DNA of 64,000 bases from Rhynochetos jubatus (lineage: Eukaryota > Chordata > Aves > Eurypygiformes > Rhynochetidae). The notes under the pieces were generated by a model, which was not told the origin of the DNA, made no database searches, and was given only the letters and a program-made list of their open reading frames with translations. The DNA is taken from assembly GCA_027574665.1 (NCBI GenBank), contig CM050650.1, positions 54,047,304 to 54,111,303 on the forward strand, written 5' to 3'. This document shows positions 1 through 13,332 of the stretch, piece by piece. The position numbers and the translations under genes are program-made. How positions within the stretch are numbered: position 1 is the stretch's first letter; every line of letters begins with the position of its first letter.

Positions 1-117
1 AAAAACGTCTGTGTGAGAGACTGCCATCCCTAAAACAACCAGTAGCCTTTAAGACGTAAAATCTTCCCCTTTGCTGGAAGGCACTGCCATTTCCACACAC
101 GCTTCTCAAGTCTTGCT

Positions 118-772
118 TGTTCTGGCGTTGTCTCACGCTGGCCAGCAGTATGACAGAACAGTCAAATGGCTCGCTTGGGTGACGTTCGCGGTTTGAAGTT
201 GCACGGCGAGTCCATAACCGTGCTGGTGTCAGGCAGGAACGAGCTCCGCTCTTACACGGAGCTGTCGGCTGGCCCAGAGTGGCCGGGGGAGTTGTCTCGT
301 TCCATGGCGCCTCGGGCTCAGGGCACAGGCGCAGTTCTGAGGCAGGAAGTGGCTTGGGGGGAGGTCGATAAGGCTTTGGGCTAGCTGACAGCTGGGTCGC
401 TGGCTCCTTTGTTAGCTCTTGGCACGGTTGTTAGTGGTGGGGCAGGTGGCTTTGTTAGTGGGCCGGAGGGTCGGCGCGTTTTCTCCCCGCTCTCGGGCTC
501 TGGGATGGGTCGCTGCTCTGGGACCTGGCTGTGTGTCGGTCGGCTCGTGGTGAGCTATTGTGTCACATGTTCTGTCTTCTATTGGTTTAATTACTTAGTA
601 GTAGTAGTACTGTTACTATCACTACAATTTTCATTTATATTATTAAATAGTTCTTAACTTTACGAGCTTTCTTTGTCTTTTCCTCCTACTCTCTTCCTGG
701 AGAGGGGGAATGGGGGGAGGTGAGCGAGCAACTACGAGGTACTTAATTGTCAGAGAAGGTTAAACCACGACT
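118..772 (+). mobile_element. ERVK-type endogenous retroviral LTR, probably solo
   Basis: The right part, about 480-772, matches the LTR at 19278-19961 block by block. Shared blocks are a ggacctggctg...tcggtcgg tract, a run of gta triplets, an ATTAAA polyadenylation-like signal near 640, a pyrimidine-rich tgtcttttcctc tract, gggggaggtgagc, and a terminal gttaaaccacgac. The orientation is inferred from the polyadenylation-like signal and from the better preserved copy with a primer-binding site at 19970. The left end is uncertain: TGTTCTGG at 118 would give 655 bp, similar to the other copies, but the first 300 bp show little resemblance to them. No target-site duplication was found. It is non-coding; open frames inside it are incidental. 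Confidence 0.6.
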
Positions 773-3700
773 ATAACGAAAGCCCCCATGGACTTGTATA
801 CAGAGAAGTCTCTTCACATGATTGTTTTATGGCCAAGTGCTGGATTGCCATCTGCTGGAGAGTAAAGAAATCAAATCTAATGCACAGTAAGGGAACGATG
901 CTGCTTGTGGATTTTCGTTTTTAGCTTTTTCTGCTTCGGTATAATTCATCCAAGTCTGTGATGGCCTATAAAATTGTTTCTCTGTTATGGTAAACAACTT
1001 CTGGTCTTCACTATCTTCAAAGTTAGACCACGTCAATATTACTTCTAGAGCGAGGCACTTCAAAAAATTTTTAAAAGTATATATTTCTTCAAAATGAGAA
1101 TATATGGTCCATTTAGAGCTGGAATTACTAGATAAGCAGCCAGAAAAAAAGTGTTGCTAAGGATTAAAGCTTTCTTAGTCCTGCCCTTCACAATTTGTGT
1201 GTCCTTTGTGGTCTAACAGTTGTGAGAATGGCTACTGAACAGCTAAATAGTATTACTATTGAGTGATAAAATTACTACCAGCAGAATTTATGCCAAAGAC
1301 AAATTAACAAAATATCTAAAGCTTTCTCCCTCTGCTCATCTCTTTTTGCCTGTGTAATGAATCTGTGTATTTAAGCCTATTAATATACAGTAATCTCTTG
1401 CTGCCTTCCAATTTTTTTTTTTAAAAGACCATAAAGTCAAATGTTCTTAGAAGATAGGAAGAAGAAGGATTAAAATGGATGGTACAGCCTCAACTCACCC
1501 TACCAAGCGCTCTACAACTGCCTGGGATGGGCTGGACATGGTTCCTACAGGGTGCTCCTCTCCATCGGGGCAGAACCTGACTCTTCATTCAGACTGTCCA
1601 GGTGGCAGATTTAAAAGAAGGGGGAAAAAGTAAATCTACAGGATTGTGGACTGTATTACTGAGGACGTTTGGAGCAGATATCAAACAAGGCTCTTATGTA
1701 CAGTAACAGAAGTGTGGTTTCATGGCTGTGTCAGTTGAGGCTGCTTCAAATCATGCCTGTAACAGGGGAAATATGAAAAAACAGGTACTTTGTTTAGAAA
1801 GACAGATGAAGATGATTGAAAGGTTGTCTGTGTTCCAAGAAGAACGTGCTCCAGCCACCACAGCTCTTCTGAGTCCTTCTGCCCACCTGCCCACCTGCAT
1901 CCCTCCCTCCTCCCCATCTTTCTTTCTTTCTGTCTGTCCCGTGTCAGTCGCATATTTTCACTCTCCCTCTTCCCCTCATCGCCTCTCCTTGCCTACCTTG
2001 TGATTAGATCACCTACTGGGGTGTCTGTTCCAGCCTGTTCCTCTCTGCTGAATGCCACACCAGACACCTTACTCGCTCGTTGCTGCCGAGGCTCAGCCGG
2101 TGCAGCGGGAGAAAGGCATTTCGGGGTACATCTCGTTCACCTCCTGACAGGGCAAACCCACGGAGCAGATTCGCGTAGTGCACGGTGGCTGCAGCCAGCA
2201 TTAAGACTCACTTTAAGCTGGACCATTTCCAGTGCAAAATAACAACCTCTTCTTGTCATTTAACTGTTAATTTTAGGAAGGAAACAAAACATCACCGAAG
2301 TGATAGACCCGGACTTTGCCAATAGCCGTGATCGTAATGCAACGAGGCAGCAAGTGCTCAGTGGTGGGAGAGGAGTCAGTACAGTTGAGGGGTGGTTGTC
2401 GTCGTTATTATATCATTTTCCTTTAATTCTTCCCTGAAATGGTTGAACGATTTTTCTTAGAGGAGAAAGCAGATCAGTCTGCAGCATCACCGCGAAGTCC
2501 AGCCTCCCAGGGCTGGACACTAACACTTATTGAACAGTGTTTATCACATTAATTTGGGGGTTTCTTTTTCAGGAGAAAGTACATTTCTGCTGATGTCCTT
2601 TCCTTGGAAACAAAGCACATCGGTTTTATTCTCCACCCCTCATACTGGGCATGATGTGTGTGTATCTGAAGAAAATCTACCACACCATCTAACTTCGATC
2701 ACATCCACTTAGTAGCAACCCTTAAGACAGTGGTAAATCTCAGTGCCAAGCAGTCTGTGACTGGGAGGAAAAAAAATCACTTTGCTACCAGTAGTGTTAT
2801 CCTCCAAGCTCCAACAGATCAGTCTATTGGTCCCATTTTCTGTGCAGCAGTTGGGCTATTTTTCCATTTTGGTAAGACTGTATTTCTTGAAGAGAAAAAG
2901 CTAAACAGGGTGGGGAGCTGGGGAAGCTTCCAAGCAGAGCTCTAAGAGCTGCTGTGCAAGACTGAAGCTTCAGAAATAATTATTCATGTCTTTTGTCCAG
3001 TAAATTTTCTGAGTGGCATCCAAAGAAAAAAGCTCTGCAATTCGCTGTCATTCAATAGCATCTCTTGTAGCCCTCTGCCATGCCCTTTTACTTGCTTCTT
3101 GTGGCTCCTACAAGAACCAACACGAGGTGTTAGCCCCTGCAGCAGGCGGCAGCTCTCCCCCTGCCCACTGGTGTTGGTGGCTCGTCCACAGCCTTGTCAC
3201 CCGCCAGGTTTGATGTGCAGATGTAAAACTGGGGACAGTCTCATGTCTGCTCCAGCACTTCCCTGTCCTTGTGTCTAGAAATCTGGGCTTAACCACTGTC
3301 TCGCATTTGTGTCTTGCTGCCCGTGGCTGCTTTATGTTTGTCTGAAAATGGGTGTTCATGTTCCCATTGCCTCAACCCGCGTCAGCTCGTACCTCCGTCT
3401 GCAGTACAGCCAGCCAAGCCATCAGCCTGGGTAGCTACCTGGATTGCAGAAGCTGAAGCCTTTTGCGGAGGGAATGGGAGAATGAGCTATTCTGTGTAAA
3501 CTGGTTTTTACTAAACCTTTCAGTAAGCTTACGTAGAGGCTACAGCCAAGTTTACATGTTAATTCTTGCTTTGTTACTTTCTGTTTACAACAAAACATAG
3601 TGATATTCTGCAATGTACGTCCATGGGCTGCCGTGAACTACGGCACTTACTTCTGCCCATCTTCATTCAGCAAAATGACAGAGCTACAGCTGGCCCTGGT

Positions 3701-6700
3701 GCCAAACCGAAGTCTAGTGCAGAGCTAGATGTACTCACCCAGGCATGGGGTTGCGTATTGATTTATTCTGTGCGTCCTTTGCCTTCAGTGGTGTGTCTTA
3801 AGGACAAAAAGGTGGACTTTTCCTACCCAAAACATGCATATTCAGCCTTCCTTATCCACAAACAAACACACTACCTCCCTGTACTCTGTCCTTGTCTAAT
3901 TCTTCCAATGGCTTCGGTGACCCCAGACACTTCCTTTTCTGCTGCTGTCATTACCCCCTCCCTCAGTACTTTTCCTTCACAATATTAACCCTATTTTAGC
4001 CTCCACTGTCTTTAAAAATTAATCACCCGGGCTTCCTACCCCTGACAACTGCCCCTCCTTTCCCCCCTCCGTAGCCCCAGTCCCACCAAGCAGGCTGCCC
4101 CTGCCCGCCTTGTGCCGATGGAGGGGCACCTCTTCGGGGAGGCACATGGATTGGGCAAACCTCGCTGTGTGCTAGGGCAAGTCTCGGGCTGCCTTGGCAC
4201 AATCAGAAGAGTCCAACGGGACACGTCCGGACTTGCTGTATGGCAAATGTGGGTCCCGGCAAAGCAGGGGGGCACCTCTGTTCTATCAGTGCGGTTATCT
4301 AAGTTAGTAATATTTAACTGAATCACTTCCTTCCCAGCTTAAGAGCTGTGGAGTTGAAGTGTTTATATCTTACCCACGGGATGTCGTTAAGGTCACACGC
4401 TGCAGTGCGTTAGAATTATACGCAGTACAGGATGAGGACAGGGATGCTCAGCTTTCTTACGAAGAGAGACTAAATAGCTCTGAGGTCTGAAGGGAGAGGC
4501 TGAGGCAGGATAGGATGATGGCCAGGGAAAATGTGATTGGAGAACAGTTTGCTGAGCGTCTTCCCAACACAGCGAACCACCAATAGTGAACCAGCAAGAG
4601 GAAATAATTGTTCATGACTCTATGGGTAAATTGTGGCGTTTCTTACAGCAAGCTGCTTCCGAGGCCACAAGAATTAAGGAATTGGAGAGATTGTGGAATA
4701 TAGCTTCGTTTATGGCTGCTGAAAAGATTATGGTGTGAATGCAGGCTTTACATGAGGACACGCTCAAACCACAGACAGTGGGAGAGGGTGCAGGAAGAGA
4801 GAGAGGCCTCATACTCCTTCCACAGACATAGCTCAGGATGCACCTGAAGGAAAGATACCAAGAGGAATATACCCGAGTCCGACCTAACACAACTGTTCCT
4901 ACGTTAACACATTTGGGACACTTACTGGTAGACTGGACGGTGCAGCTTGGGCTTTACTCCTTGTATCTCATTTTATCTGACTAGTGCTAACAAGAGAGAT
5001 TTAGCCACAGTGGTCAAATATGAGATCACTTTTCTTTTGGCTAAGAGCAATCTGCAGTACCTCAAATCCCAGTTTAATTGCCCAGAAGCCTGTGAGAATC
5101 CAAATGAAATAGGAAAGGGCCTTCCCATTAAAAACTAAGTAGCTCACTACTGTGTTACTCCATAGGGCTTCTCAAACCTTAGCTGACACCAACAGCAGCA
5201 GAGGAATGGTCTCTCCTGGCTGACACTCCGCTTTGTATACAATTTATGGAGCTTAGTGTTAATATATGGCCTTGAAGAGAGGTTGCTTTTCTCCTTCCAT
5301 GTGATAATGAAGCTGGGGACAAAGCCAGGAGTACCTGATGAGCAGGAAGGAGAGCAGAAGTGTTGTCATTGCAAAGGTCACCACGGGGAGACGGTGAATG
5401 AAGCAGCTGTGCAGTGGGTGACCTAAGCGTGTTTCAGATGCTATCATCGCCCTCCCGTCCTTCCCTTCCGGCTTTCCACTAACGTCTCGCAAAGTGGGAA
5501 GTGGAGAAACTACCCTTTAGTCCAGACAAATTCCAGACATCCACTTTCTCACTGTTATTCCAATTACTAATTTTTCAGGATTGAAGCAACAGGACAAACG
5601 AGAGGAACAGCCACAGCAGCCATCACCAGACCTCCAGCGCCTGTCTCGGGGAGAGGCTCGGGGCTGCCATGGCTGGGGAGCCTGGCAGAGGGCCAGCAGC
5701 CACCCTGCCGTGCTCGTTGGCCCCAAGTCCTCCCAGCACATGCTCCTCTGGGCTTCGCTTTACTGCCCTTCCCAACGAAAAAACGTCCCTTTGCGGCACA
5801 CAAAGCCCACATTCGCCACCCGCAGCCTGCGCCTTGGAGTCTGCTCCCTGCCATTGTTTTTCTGCAGGAAAGTGGCTGAAAATCCCTCCGTTGGTGCCTT
5901 GTTTTTCCACGAACAGGGCCTGTCGTGATTAAGTATGTGTGCATGAGGGAGCCTTCCAAGCTTGTGCAATCCATCTGGCAGCAGTACGCAACGCTGTAAG
6001 ATTTGTTGCTGCAGGATGAGGCCGAGGGCTGATTTAATTGCGTTAGTCACCAAGCAGCGATATTGCTGATCTTGGACCCAGAGCGCTGGCTCATGGTTAT
6101 TTTAACTTTGTTTGCTTGACCTTTTCAGTGGTCCAGACCCCTCGAGGAGCTGAAGAGTGCTTCATCCCCCCGCTGTCACCCCTGAAGCGCGGAGCGGCTA
6201 GGGCCAAGTGTCGGGATGCACAGGCTGAGTAATGGTTCATCTTCACGGGGGAAGAGTCTACCTCTTACTGACTGACTGAAGGGAAAATGATTTTTAAATA
6301 GTGACCGAATTCGGTGGGAAAGAAGGAAATGGAGCTGTTTATTGCTCTGAGGATCTTTGCACATTTCTTTCTTCATTTATTGGCTGTGAGATTTCTTTAT
6401 AGACAAATAAATCAGTAACTCTGTAGAACAGATCCAAAACCTGTCATTTAGATCCAGGCTCAAGTTTTCTCAAAGGTTGTGGGTGTTCACGTTATGCACC
6501 GATTCAAGCAGGGTAAAAAGAAAGAAGCAGAAAACGTTGCGTCCTAAGATACAGTTTTCAAAGTCCATCAGGGCTCTCCCACAGGGAGACCACTTGAAGA
6601 TGAATATTGTCTATCCAATACGGTTACTTGCTGCAATTCCTACTGCGGTAGACAAAGCATTGCACAAGTTTAAGTAGGTCTCCAAATAATATTTCTAAAA

Positions 6701-9021
6701 AGCTGTTTACTGCCAGACCGTTATTTTTTTAACCTCTTGAGCCAAACTCTCTCAAACTGCACAGCATCTGGGGAGGAAATTATTGCTGAAATTGCCAGTG
6801 TCAGGACAGATGCCAGACAAAGTTTGTTCCGTAGGAGTGATATCTCACTCATTGCTGTCTGAACTACACACTCGTGTCTTGGAGCCCTGCGCTCTTCAGC
6901 ATTCAGGAAGGCACTTGTCAAAGCTGAGCTGACGCAGAAATTTGTACGTGAGGAACCATAGTCCCAAGTGCCTTCGACTCCTGTCGTCAGCTGGATTACT
7001 ACTGCATGGCAGGTTCGGAAAGAAGAGAAAGGCCAGAAGGAATTTTGCACCAAGTATTCTATAAAACTGTGATACTAACAGAGAGGTCATTTAGAAATAA
7101 GGATCAAATATATAAAATTTATGATATGATACCTGATACCATGGACTCCATACCCTATGAAGTTTGAAAAACCTCCAGATGATAGACCATACACCTGACA
7201 GCCCAAAACAGTCGAATCATAACAAGCTACCACAAGAAGCAGATCTCTCTTTTCATAATCTTTATCTCACAAGGTCTTGGTAAGCTCTCACAATGTATTC
7301 TTTTTACAAGATCCCCCACCACTGAGTCTCGAGGACAACAAAGACCCTCTAAATGTGCTAGCAGGTTATTTCTGTTCACTCCAACACTGAGGTCGCGGGT
7401 TGATGCCCCCAGAGTCGGAATAGTTACCCCTCAGGGCGAGGCTGCTTTTAGCTGGAAACACTGTAATTTGAAATTTCCCGATTAACACTTGTGGGAGTCT
7501 GTAAATAGCTGGGGAGGAAGACATCTGTGCCCAGAGAGAAGATGTTCGTGGATTTGCTGTCGGGGGCTTGCAGTTCGCAGAGCAGCGATCCCTGTGAGCC
7601 GAGGGAGACGATGAAAACGACGCTTCTGGTAACAGAGATTGTGAGGAGGACAAATGGACGGCCACCCGCGGATGCTGGCTCTGGATGTCAGTTGAGACTC
7701 TAGTAGATTATCCAGTTAACTTTTCAATGGGAAAAAAAGATAACATTTCAATTCCTCCAGATTTATTTTTGCTTGGTTTTGCACTGACCAGGGAGTCAGG
7801 GCAAGCAGCTGTGTTTTCAAAATTCACTTTTATGGTGTGAAATTGCTTTACAGTCTAAGGGGAGGGGAGGGAGCTGAGGCTTGAGTTTAGCAGAAAGTTA
7901 ACATTTCAGACTAAACTTCTTTTAGCTAGCTAAAACATGATAACCTTTCTTCCTGTATTACCACATAAACATATACGGTATGGCTCCATCCCAGCTTCTG
8001 AGGTTAAGAGCTCCAACTCCATCTCTACCCTGAAAAGACACCCTGTAAAAAAACCCACATCTATATTTATTGGTTCTCAGTCACTCAAACCTTAGATCTG
8101 CTCATTTAAAAATAAAATTAAAAAAAAATATATGTTTTTTCTAGCTGCCAGTGCTTACAGTGCACCTGGCTCACAAATCATCCCTCACAGACTTGGGCTG
8201 CACCTTAACCCTGCCTGCGAGGCATCTCGCTGGGCCGGGGTTACGGACAAGGCCAGCAGTGCCAGGGAGAACACAGCTTGTCTTTCACAGCCCTCAGAGG
8301 GTGTGCGGGGCGGGCAGCCTTATAAAACATCTTTTTTTGCTTATAAGCTGAATGCGCTCGATCTGCTGGTCAGCTGAAACGGTCCAGAAATCACCTGAGG
8401 CGGTGCCGAATGCCCCGAAAGCAGAGGTGAGAGGTGGTGTGTGTTCACCGCGTAGTTAATGGAAAAGGTGACTGTTCTTCCTTTAACGAGGTGGGCCAGC
8501 TTCCTCGCAACGTTTCTGCCTTTCTCTCCGATGAGCTTCTCCAGAGGAACGGTGCAGTTACGTTACATGAACTGCACATTCCTACCGGAGGGAAGAAGTG
8601 GCCTGCAGGGCTAATTCGACTGACAATGGGTGGGTTTCTTCACGTGGTTTCATAAACTTATAATTGAAAGTCACTTCAAAAGACAAATTCCTCATAGCTT
8701 TCTATGAGCAAGAGGCAAACGCAGGGACCCCGCAGGGCGTTGTGGCTGCCGGGGGGACCGCTGGGCCCATGGCTGCGGCCGTGGGGAGGATGTGCTACGG
8801 ATGGAGCTGCAAACCTGCCCCCAAACGCTGCCAACTGCCAGGCCTATCAGCAGGAAATGCTGGGGCTCTGCAGCTGGAGAGGCTGGGGAGATACTGAAGC
8901 ATCAGTGGGGAATGCCAAGCCCATGCTGAAAACAGGCAGGAGCAAGCCCTAGGAGTCAAGCAGGACACAAAGGTAGCCACACCTGTAGGTAGCCTGGGCT
9001 CCTTTAAAAAAGAAGAAGGGG
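773..9021. other. Intergenic DNA, no gene recognised
   Basis: About 8.2 kb of mostly single-copy sequence far upstream of UST. Short open frames occur on both strands, but none has a recognisable domain, a long run of conserved-looking codons or a convincing exon with paired splice sites. A short A/T-rich tract lies near 8106-8132 and a GC-richer patch lies at about 8700-8900. I recognised no repeat family here, although old degraded copies could be missed by eye. Confidence 0.5.
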
Positions 9022-9044
9022 AAAAAAAAAAAAAAAAAAAAAAA
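9022..9044 (+). repeat. Poly(A) tract, 23 bases
   Basis: This is an uninterrupted run of 23 A residues in a purine-rich context (agaagaagggg before it, gaagga after it). It could be a simple-sequence expansion or the relic of a retroposed poly(A) tail. No recognisable retrocopy lies immediately upstream, so I call it only a homopolymer. Confidence 0.9.
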
Positions 9045-12000
9045 GAAGGATGGCTCATTTGATAGTTATTAATTAGCTCCTGCTTGCAGGGATCTTGGAG
9101 GCTCTGTCAGAAGTAGGGAGGGAGCCTGGAGCTGGTTTTGCCAAGGTAAGCTCTGCACTGGTGTCCAAACCTGTCAGCCCAACTTGTAGCAGAGGCTGTG
9201 TAGTGAGTGTCTCTGTGCCGTGGCAGGGTGAACTGTGTGAGGGAGGCAGGCATGTGGGGTGGCTCAAGAGCAGCCAGGCCAGGGCTGTGCTGCACCTTCT
9301 TTCCCACATGGAATGTTCCCCAGGTGTTCACCAACTGCTGTGACCACTGGAGCAATGGTTCTCTGTGCTCAGTTGTATTTCTTGGGGAAATGTCTGTATT
9401 TTACCCTTGAAAAAATGAAATACTAGTGTTCTGCCAGGGAGCAGAGGGTGAGCTGAGGGAGCGCGTGGGCCGTGGTTGTCTCGTGCGTTTGATGTAAGGT
9501 GTGCTGTAAGGGGTAGCTGGTTGTTGGCCCTCCTCCCTGCGGGTGAGTCCCCAGCCTGTGTCTCCAGAGGGATCATTCCTTCTGGTTTTCTCCCTTTTTT
9601 TAATTTTTATAGGCTTCCCTCTCAGCCTGCCCTTTGACCCCTTAAGCTAACCTGTTATCGCTGAGCTTTAAAGTCTTTTAGTTAAAAGCTTTCACTGCAG
9701 TTTAACTCCTCCTGATTGTCGGAGCAGTGGTGGAGAGCTCTCAGCTGTTTCCCTCTCCTTTTGCAACTTGTTTGTATTTCTCTTGTGCAGTTCTTTGAAT
9801 GACCTCTTCCTCTTGTCTGTGCTCTCTCCTACTGAGTTTCTGCCTTCAGTACCTGCTTTGCCCTTCAGTGGCAGTTTTTCCTCTCTCAGCTGTGCCTGTG
9901 TGGCCGTGTGTGTGCTAACGATAGGGTTCAGTGCTTTACAACACAAGGTAATTTTCCTTGAATTACAAACATGCATAAATGTTCCTGTTCTGGAGGAGTT
10001 GGATCTGTGCTCTCACTTAGCGGGGTGATAAGAAACTGTGTTGCTGAGTAAGTGCCCATCTGTTTTCAAACAGTCCACTTTAAAGAGGAAAAAAGTTGAC
10101 AGCTCTTTCATGTATTACATCAATGTCAGTGCAGTTATGCTTTTAAATGAGTGAGACCTTTTAGTGGAGGGAGCGAAAGCTGCCTAGCATAGGCCGTCGG
10201 AGTGTTGTTACAAATTGGCTTTGCCACTTAAAAACAATGTAAAGGATCGCTGTGTGACTAATAAAAGCATTATCATCTTTAAGCTACAAAAACTAAACCA
10301 TTCCCTGCTCCCTTAGGAAGGAAGATGCCACTTATCAACCGCTACAGTTTCAGGGTGTAAGAGTTTAAGATGGTCTGTGGTGAAGTAAGGGCAGTTTCTG
10401 CACAATGCTGAACCTGTAGGGAGTTATTTCACTTTTATTTTGAGACTAAGAGGTAACTGAGCCTTTATCGTGAGCGTAAGGAATACACCTGTACTTTCTT
10501 CCCCCCCAGTTTAATTCAATCTCAGTAAACAGGGTTATGCTTACAACAAGAAAAATAATTTGGCAGCTATGGTGGAAGGCAAGAGGGACTAGAACAGTTC
10601 ATGCCACTATGGAAAACTAGAACTGTCTTCTAGCTAGGAAAAGCACGTGGCTGTGAGGTGTGGGGGACCTGCCTCTCATTTACCCTCCCCAGTGGCACAA
10701 AGGGAGAAGTGGTTCAGTTCCCACCGATTGCCAGTAGCTAATTAATTCTCTCCGTGCTGTGGAAATAAGAGGGAGGGGTGTCCCAAAGAAGAGGGGGGAA
10801 ATGAGCATCACTAAGTGGATGAAGACGACACTACTCACTGGGGGGAGTTTTATGACTGTCATAGCTCCAGGGAGCACAAGGCCATTGACTTCCGACTAAC
10901 CTGAGCTGTTGGTGGCCATGATTTCTACAGTCCCTTATTTTAGGAAGATTTACCAGAGCATCACTTCTCTATCGCTGCACAGAAGTGACAGCACTTGTAA
11001 ACAGATGGTGATAAACTACCTGTGGGAATTATTCCTCCTACATATAGTGCCGTTGGAGGGTAATATCTGCTGGTAGCAGGCAGCTCCAAGAATCCAGCAA
11101 GACCAGAGGGACTAACAAGACTAATCATCAGGCTCTTCCTGCCATGCACCCGCTTGGCTTTCCGTGGGGCAGCTCTGGGGCTAGTATAGCAAATGTGTGC
11201 TGTTTGCATTGCCCGTCAGTGATACGCTTAAACACCACACCTGCTGAAACAAGAGGCTGGGATGTAAGAAGGGAATGAAAAGGGAGGGAACTGTAGCTCT
11301 CTCCTGTGCAAAACTGTCAGTGCCACAGACTCAATCTGTTCCCCTCTGCCACACTGACTGTGTCTCCAAAGCTCGCCAGCAAATACTCTCCTCTGATGCC
11401 ACCTACATTCACCCTTTCTCAAAAGCATTTATCAAGGTCTGATTAAAACCAGAATATGCTGCTTGACAAGACCTGGTCTAGGATTGCAAAGGACCAGTCT
11501 GGTAGAACCAGAATGCTCTCTGGAGATGGGTACAGTCCTCTGGGAATGGAGCTGCACCCAGCTTCAACTTCTGCCGGCACTCACAGATGCCACCCCCACC
11601 AACAGCCAAGCCTCACCTGGACAGCCGTCACTTGAGCTGCCCCAGCGATACCCCCATCTCATACGGTACCACGCACCCCATCCCGCCTGCCAGTGCTCTT
11701 CAGGGCGTGCTCAACAGCAGCCTTAATGCTGAGAACCTATTTAAAGTGTTCTTTAAAGATAGTTTTTTAAAAATAGAAAGGAAAGCAGGTTTCCTTGGTT
11801 TTTTGTTTTTTTTAAAAAAGTCCCTTCTCCCATATGGGCCTGTTGAGTAAAGAACGATGTAAAAACGATGCTCTCTTCTCTCCTCACTTTCAGCTCTAAC
11901 AGGCTTGTTCAGAATATAATCTGGTCAAAAAAACCCAAAAGCATCGAAGGTTTCTCTCCCACCTCAGGGAAGTGCTATTTCCTACTGTCAACCAACAAGA

Positions 12001-12747
12001 TCATTCATCTGTCACTTATCATGTTTCATGACGTTTCAATCACCTCTTTTTATGGAACGAAGAACAGACCTGGTGAATTTTCTACATCGTTCACTAAAGA
12101 TTTCTGATACACACAGTAAGTCAGCACACAACAGCTTTCATTTAGTTATTTGCTGAGCAAAGCACAGCAAAGCTGTCCAGACCCAGCACACTGGGCAAGT
12201 TGCTTGGCTCCGGTCTGGCTCTGCACCGGGCGTAACGGCTCCTGGCTGAGCCCTGACCTGAGCTACTGGGTTGTCTCTGTGTCATGCTCTCAAGTCTCTG
12301 TGTTGGGCTGGTAAAGCTTTTGCCCAGGACTCTCACCCAGGGCCTCTCCAAAGCCGAGCAGTTCTGTGTTGTTGGGGAGCTGGAAGGAATGACACCATCC
12401 ATAACTTAGATACAGAAAACCACAGGAATTCAGTCTTTAGGGTGTTGGCTGCTACTCTTCTAAAAGTACTGAACTGTCTGTTATGATCACATTGACTTTT
12501 CACCTTGATACCAGACTCAAGCCCTCTGGGAATTTTTGAATATAGAGCTCAACACATATATATATACATACACTAACTGGTGTTGTCATGACCTGTTGCC
12601 AAGATTTCACAGGGTAGAACTTGGATATGAAATGACTGCGTGTTACTCCACTTGCACATTGAATGCGTAGTTTGCGTAGGGCTTACAGTTATGTGCTGGG
12701 TCTGAGGAACTGTATTCTCAAGTTAACGAAACGAACAGATCATACTG
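9045..12747. other. Intergenic DNA, no gene recognised
   Basis: This stretch is non-repetitive to the eye and carries only short chance open frames. A pyrimidine-rich segment at about 9580-9900 and a small TA/CA microsatellite near 12555-12575 are the only structural features I noticed. No exon, RNA gene or known element could be supported. Confidence 0.5.
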
Positions 12748-13332
12748 ACACAGGATGGTTTGGGCTGGAAGGGACCTTAAAGACCACCTAGTTCCAGTCC
12801 CCCTGCCATGGGCAGGGACACCCTCCACTAGACCAGGTTGCTCAAAGCCTCCTCCAGCCTGGCCTTGAACACTGCCAGGGATGGGGCACCCACAGCTTCT
12901 CTGGGCAACCTGTTCCAGTACCTCACCGCCCTCTCTGGGAAGAACTTCTTCCTGATATCCAATCTAAATCTCCCCGCTTTCAGTTTAAACCCGTTACCCC
13001 TTGTCCTGTCACTACAGGCCCTTGTAAAAAGTCCACCCCAGCTTCCTTGTAGGCCCCTTCAGGTACTGGAAGGCTGCAATAAGGTCTCCCCAAAGCCTTC
13101 TCTTCTCCAGACAGAACAAGCCCAACTCTCTCAGCCTGTCCCCATAGCAGAGGTGCTCCAGCCCTCTGAGCATCTTTGTGGCCTCCTCTGGACTCGTTAC
13201 AACTGGTCGATATACTTCTTATGTTGGGGCCCCAGCGCTGGACACGGTACTGCAGGTGGGGTCTCATCAGAGCAGAGTAGAGGGGGAGAATCACCTCCCT
13301 TGACCTGCTGGTGGCAGGTTCTCCTGATACCA
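12748..13332 (-). mobile_element. CR1 LINE fragment, 5'-truncated
   Basis: Read on the minus strand, this is the 3' part of a CR1 non-LTR retrotransposon: the C-terminal end of the ORF2 reverse transcriptase, then the 3'UTR with the typical tract gaccttaaagaccacctag (seen here on the + strand at about 12773). Minus-strand frames include the CR1 signature [19 protein letters not shown]. The copy closely resembles the one at 31757-32500, so they belong to the same or sister subfamilies. Similarity stops near 13332, which marks the 5' truncation typical of CR1. The 201-codon frame on the opposite strand is only its antisense shadow. Confidence 0.93.
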
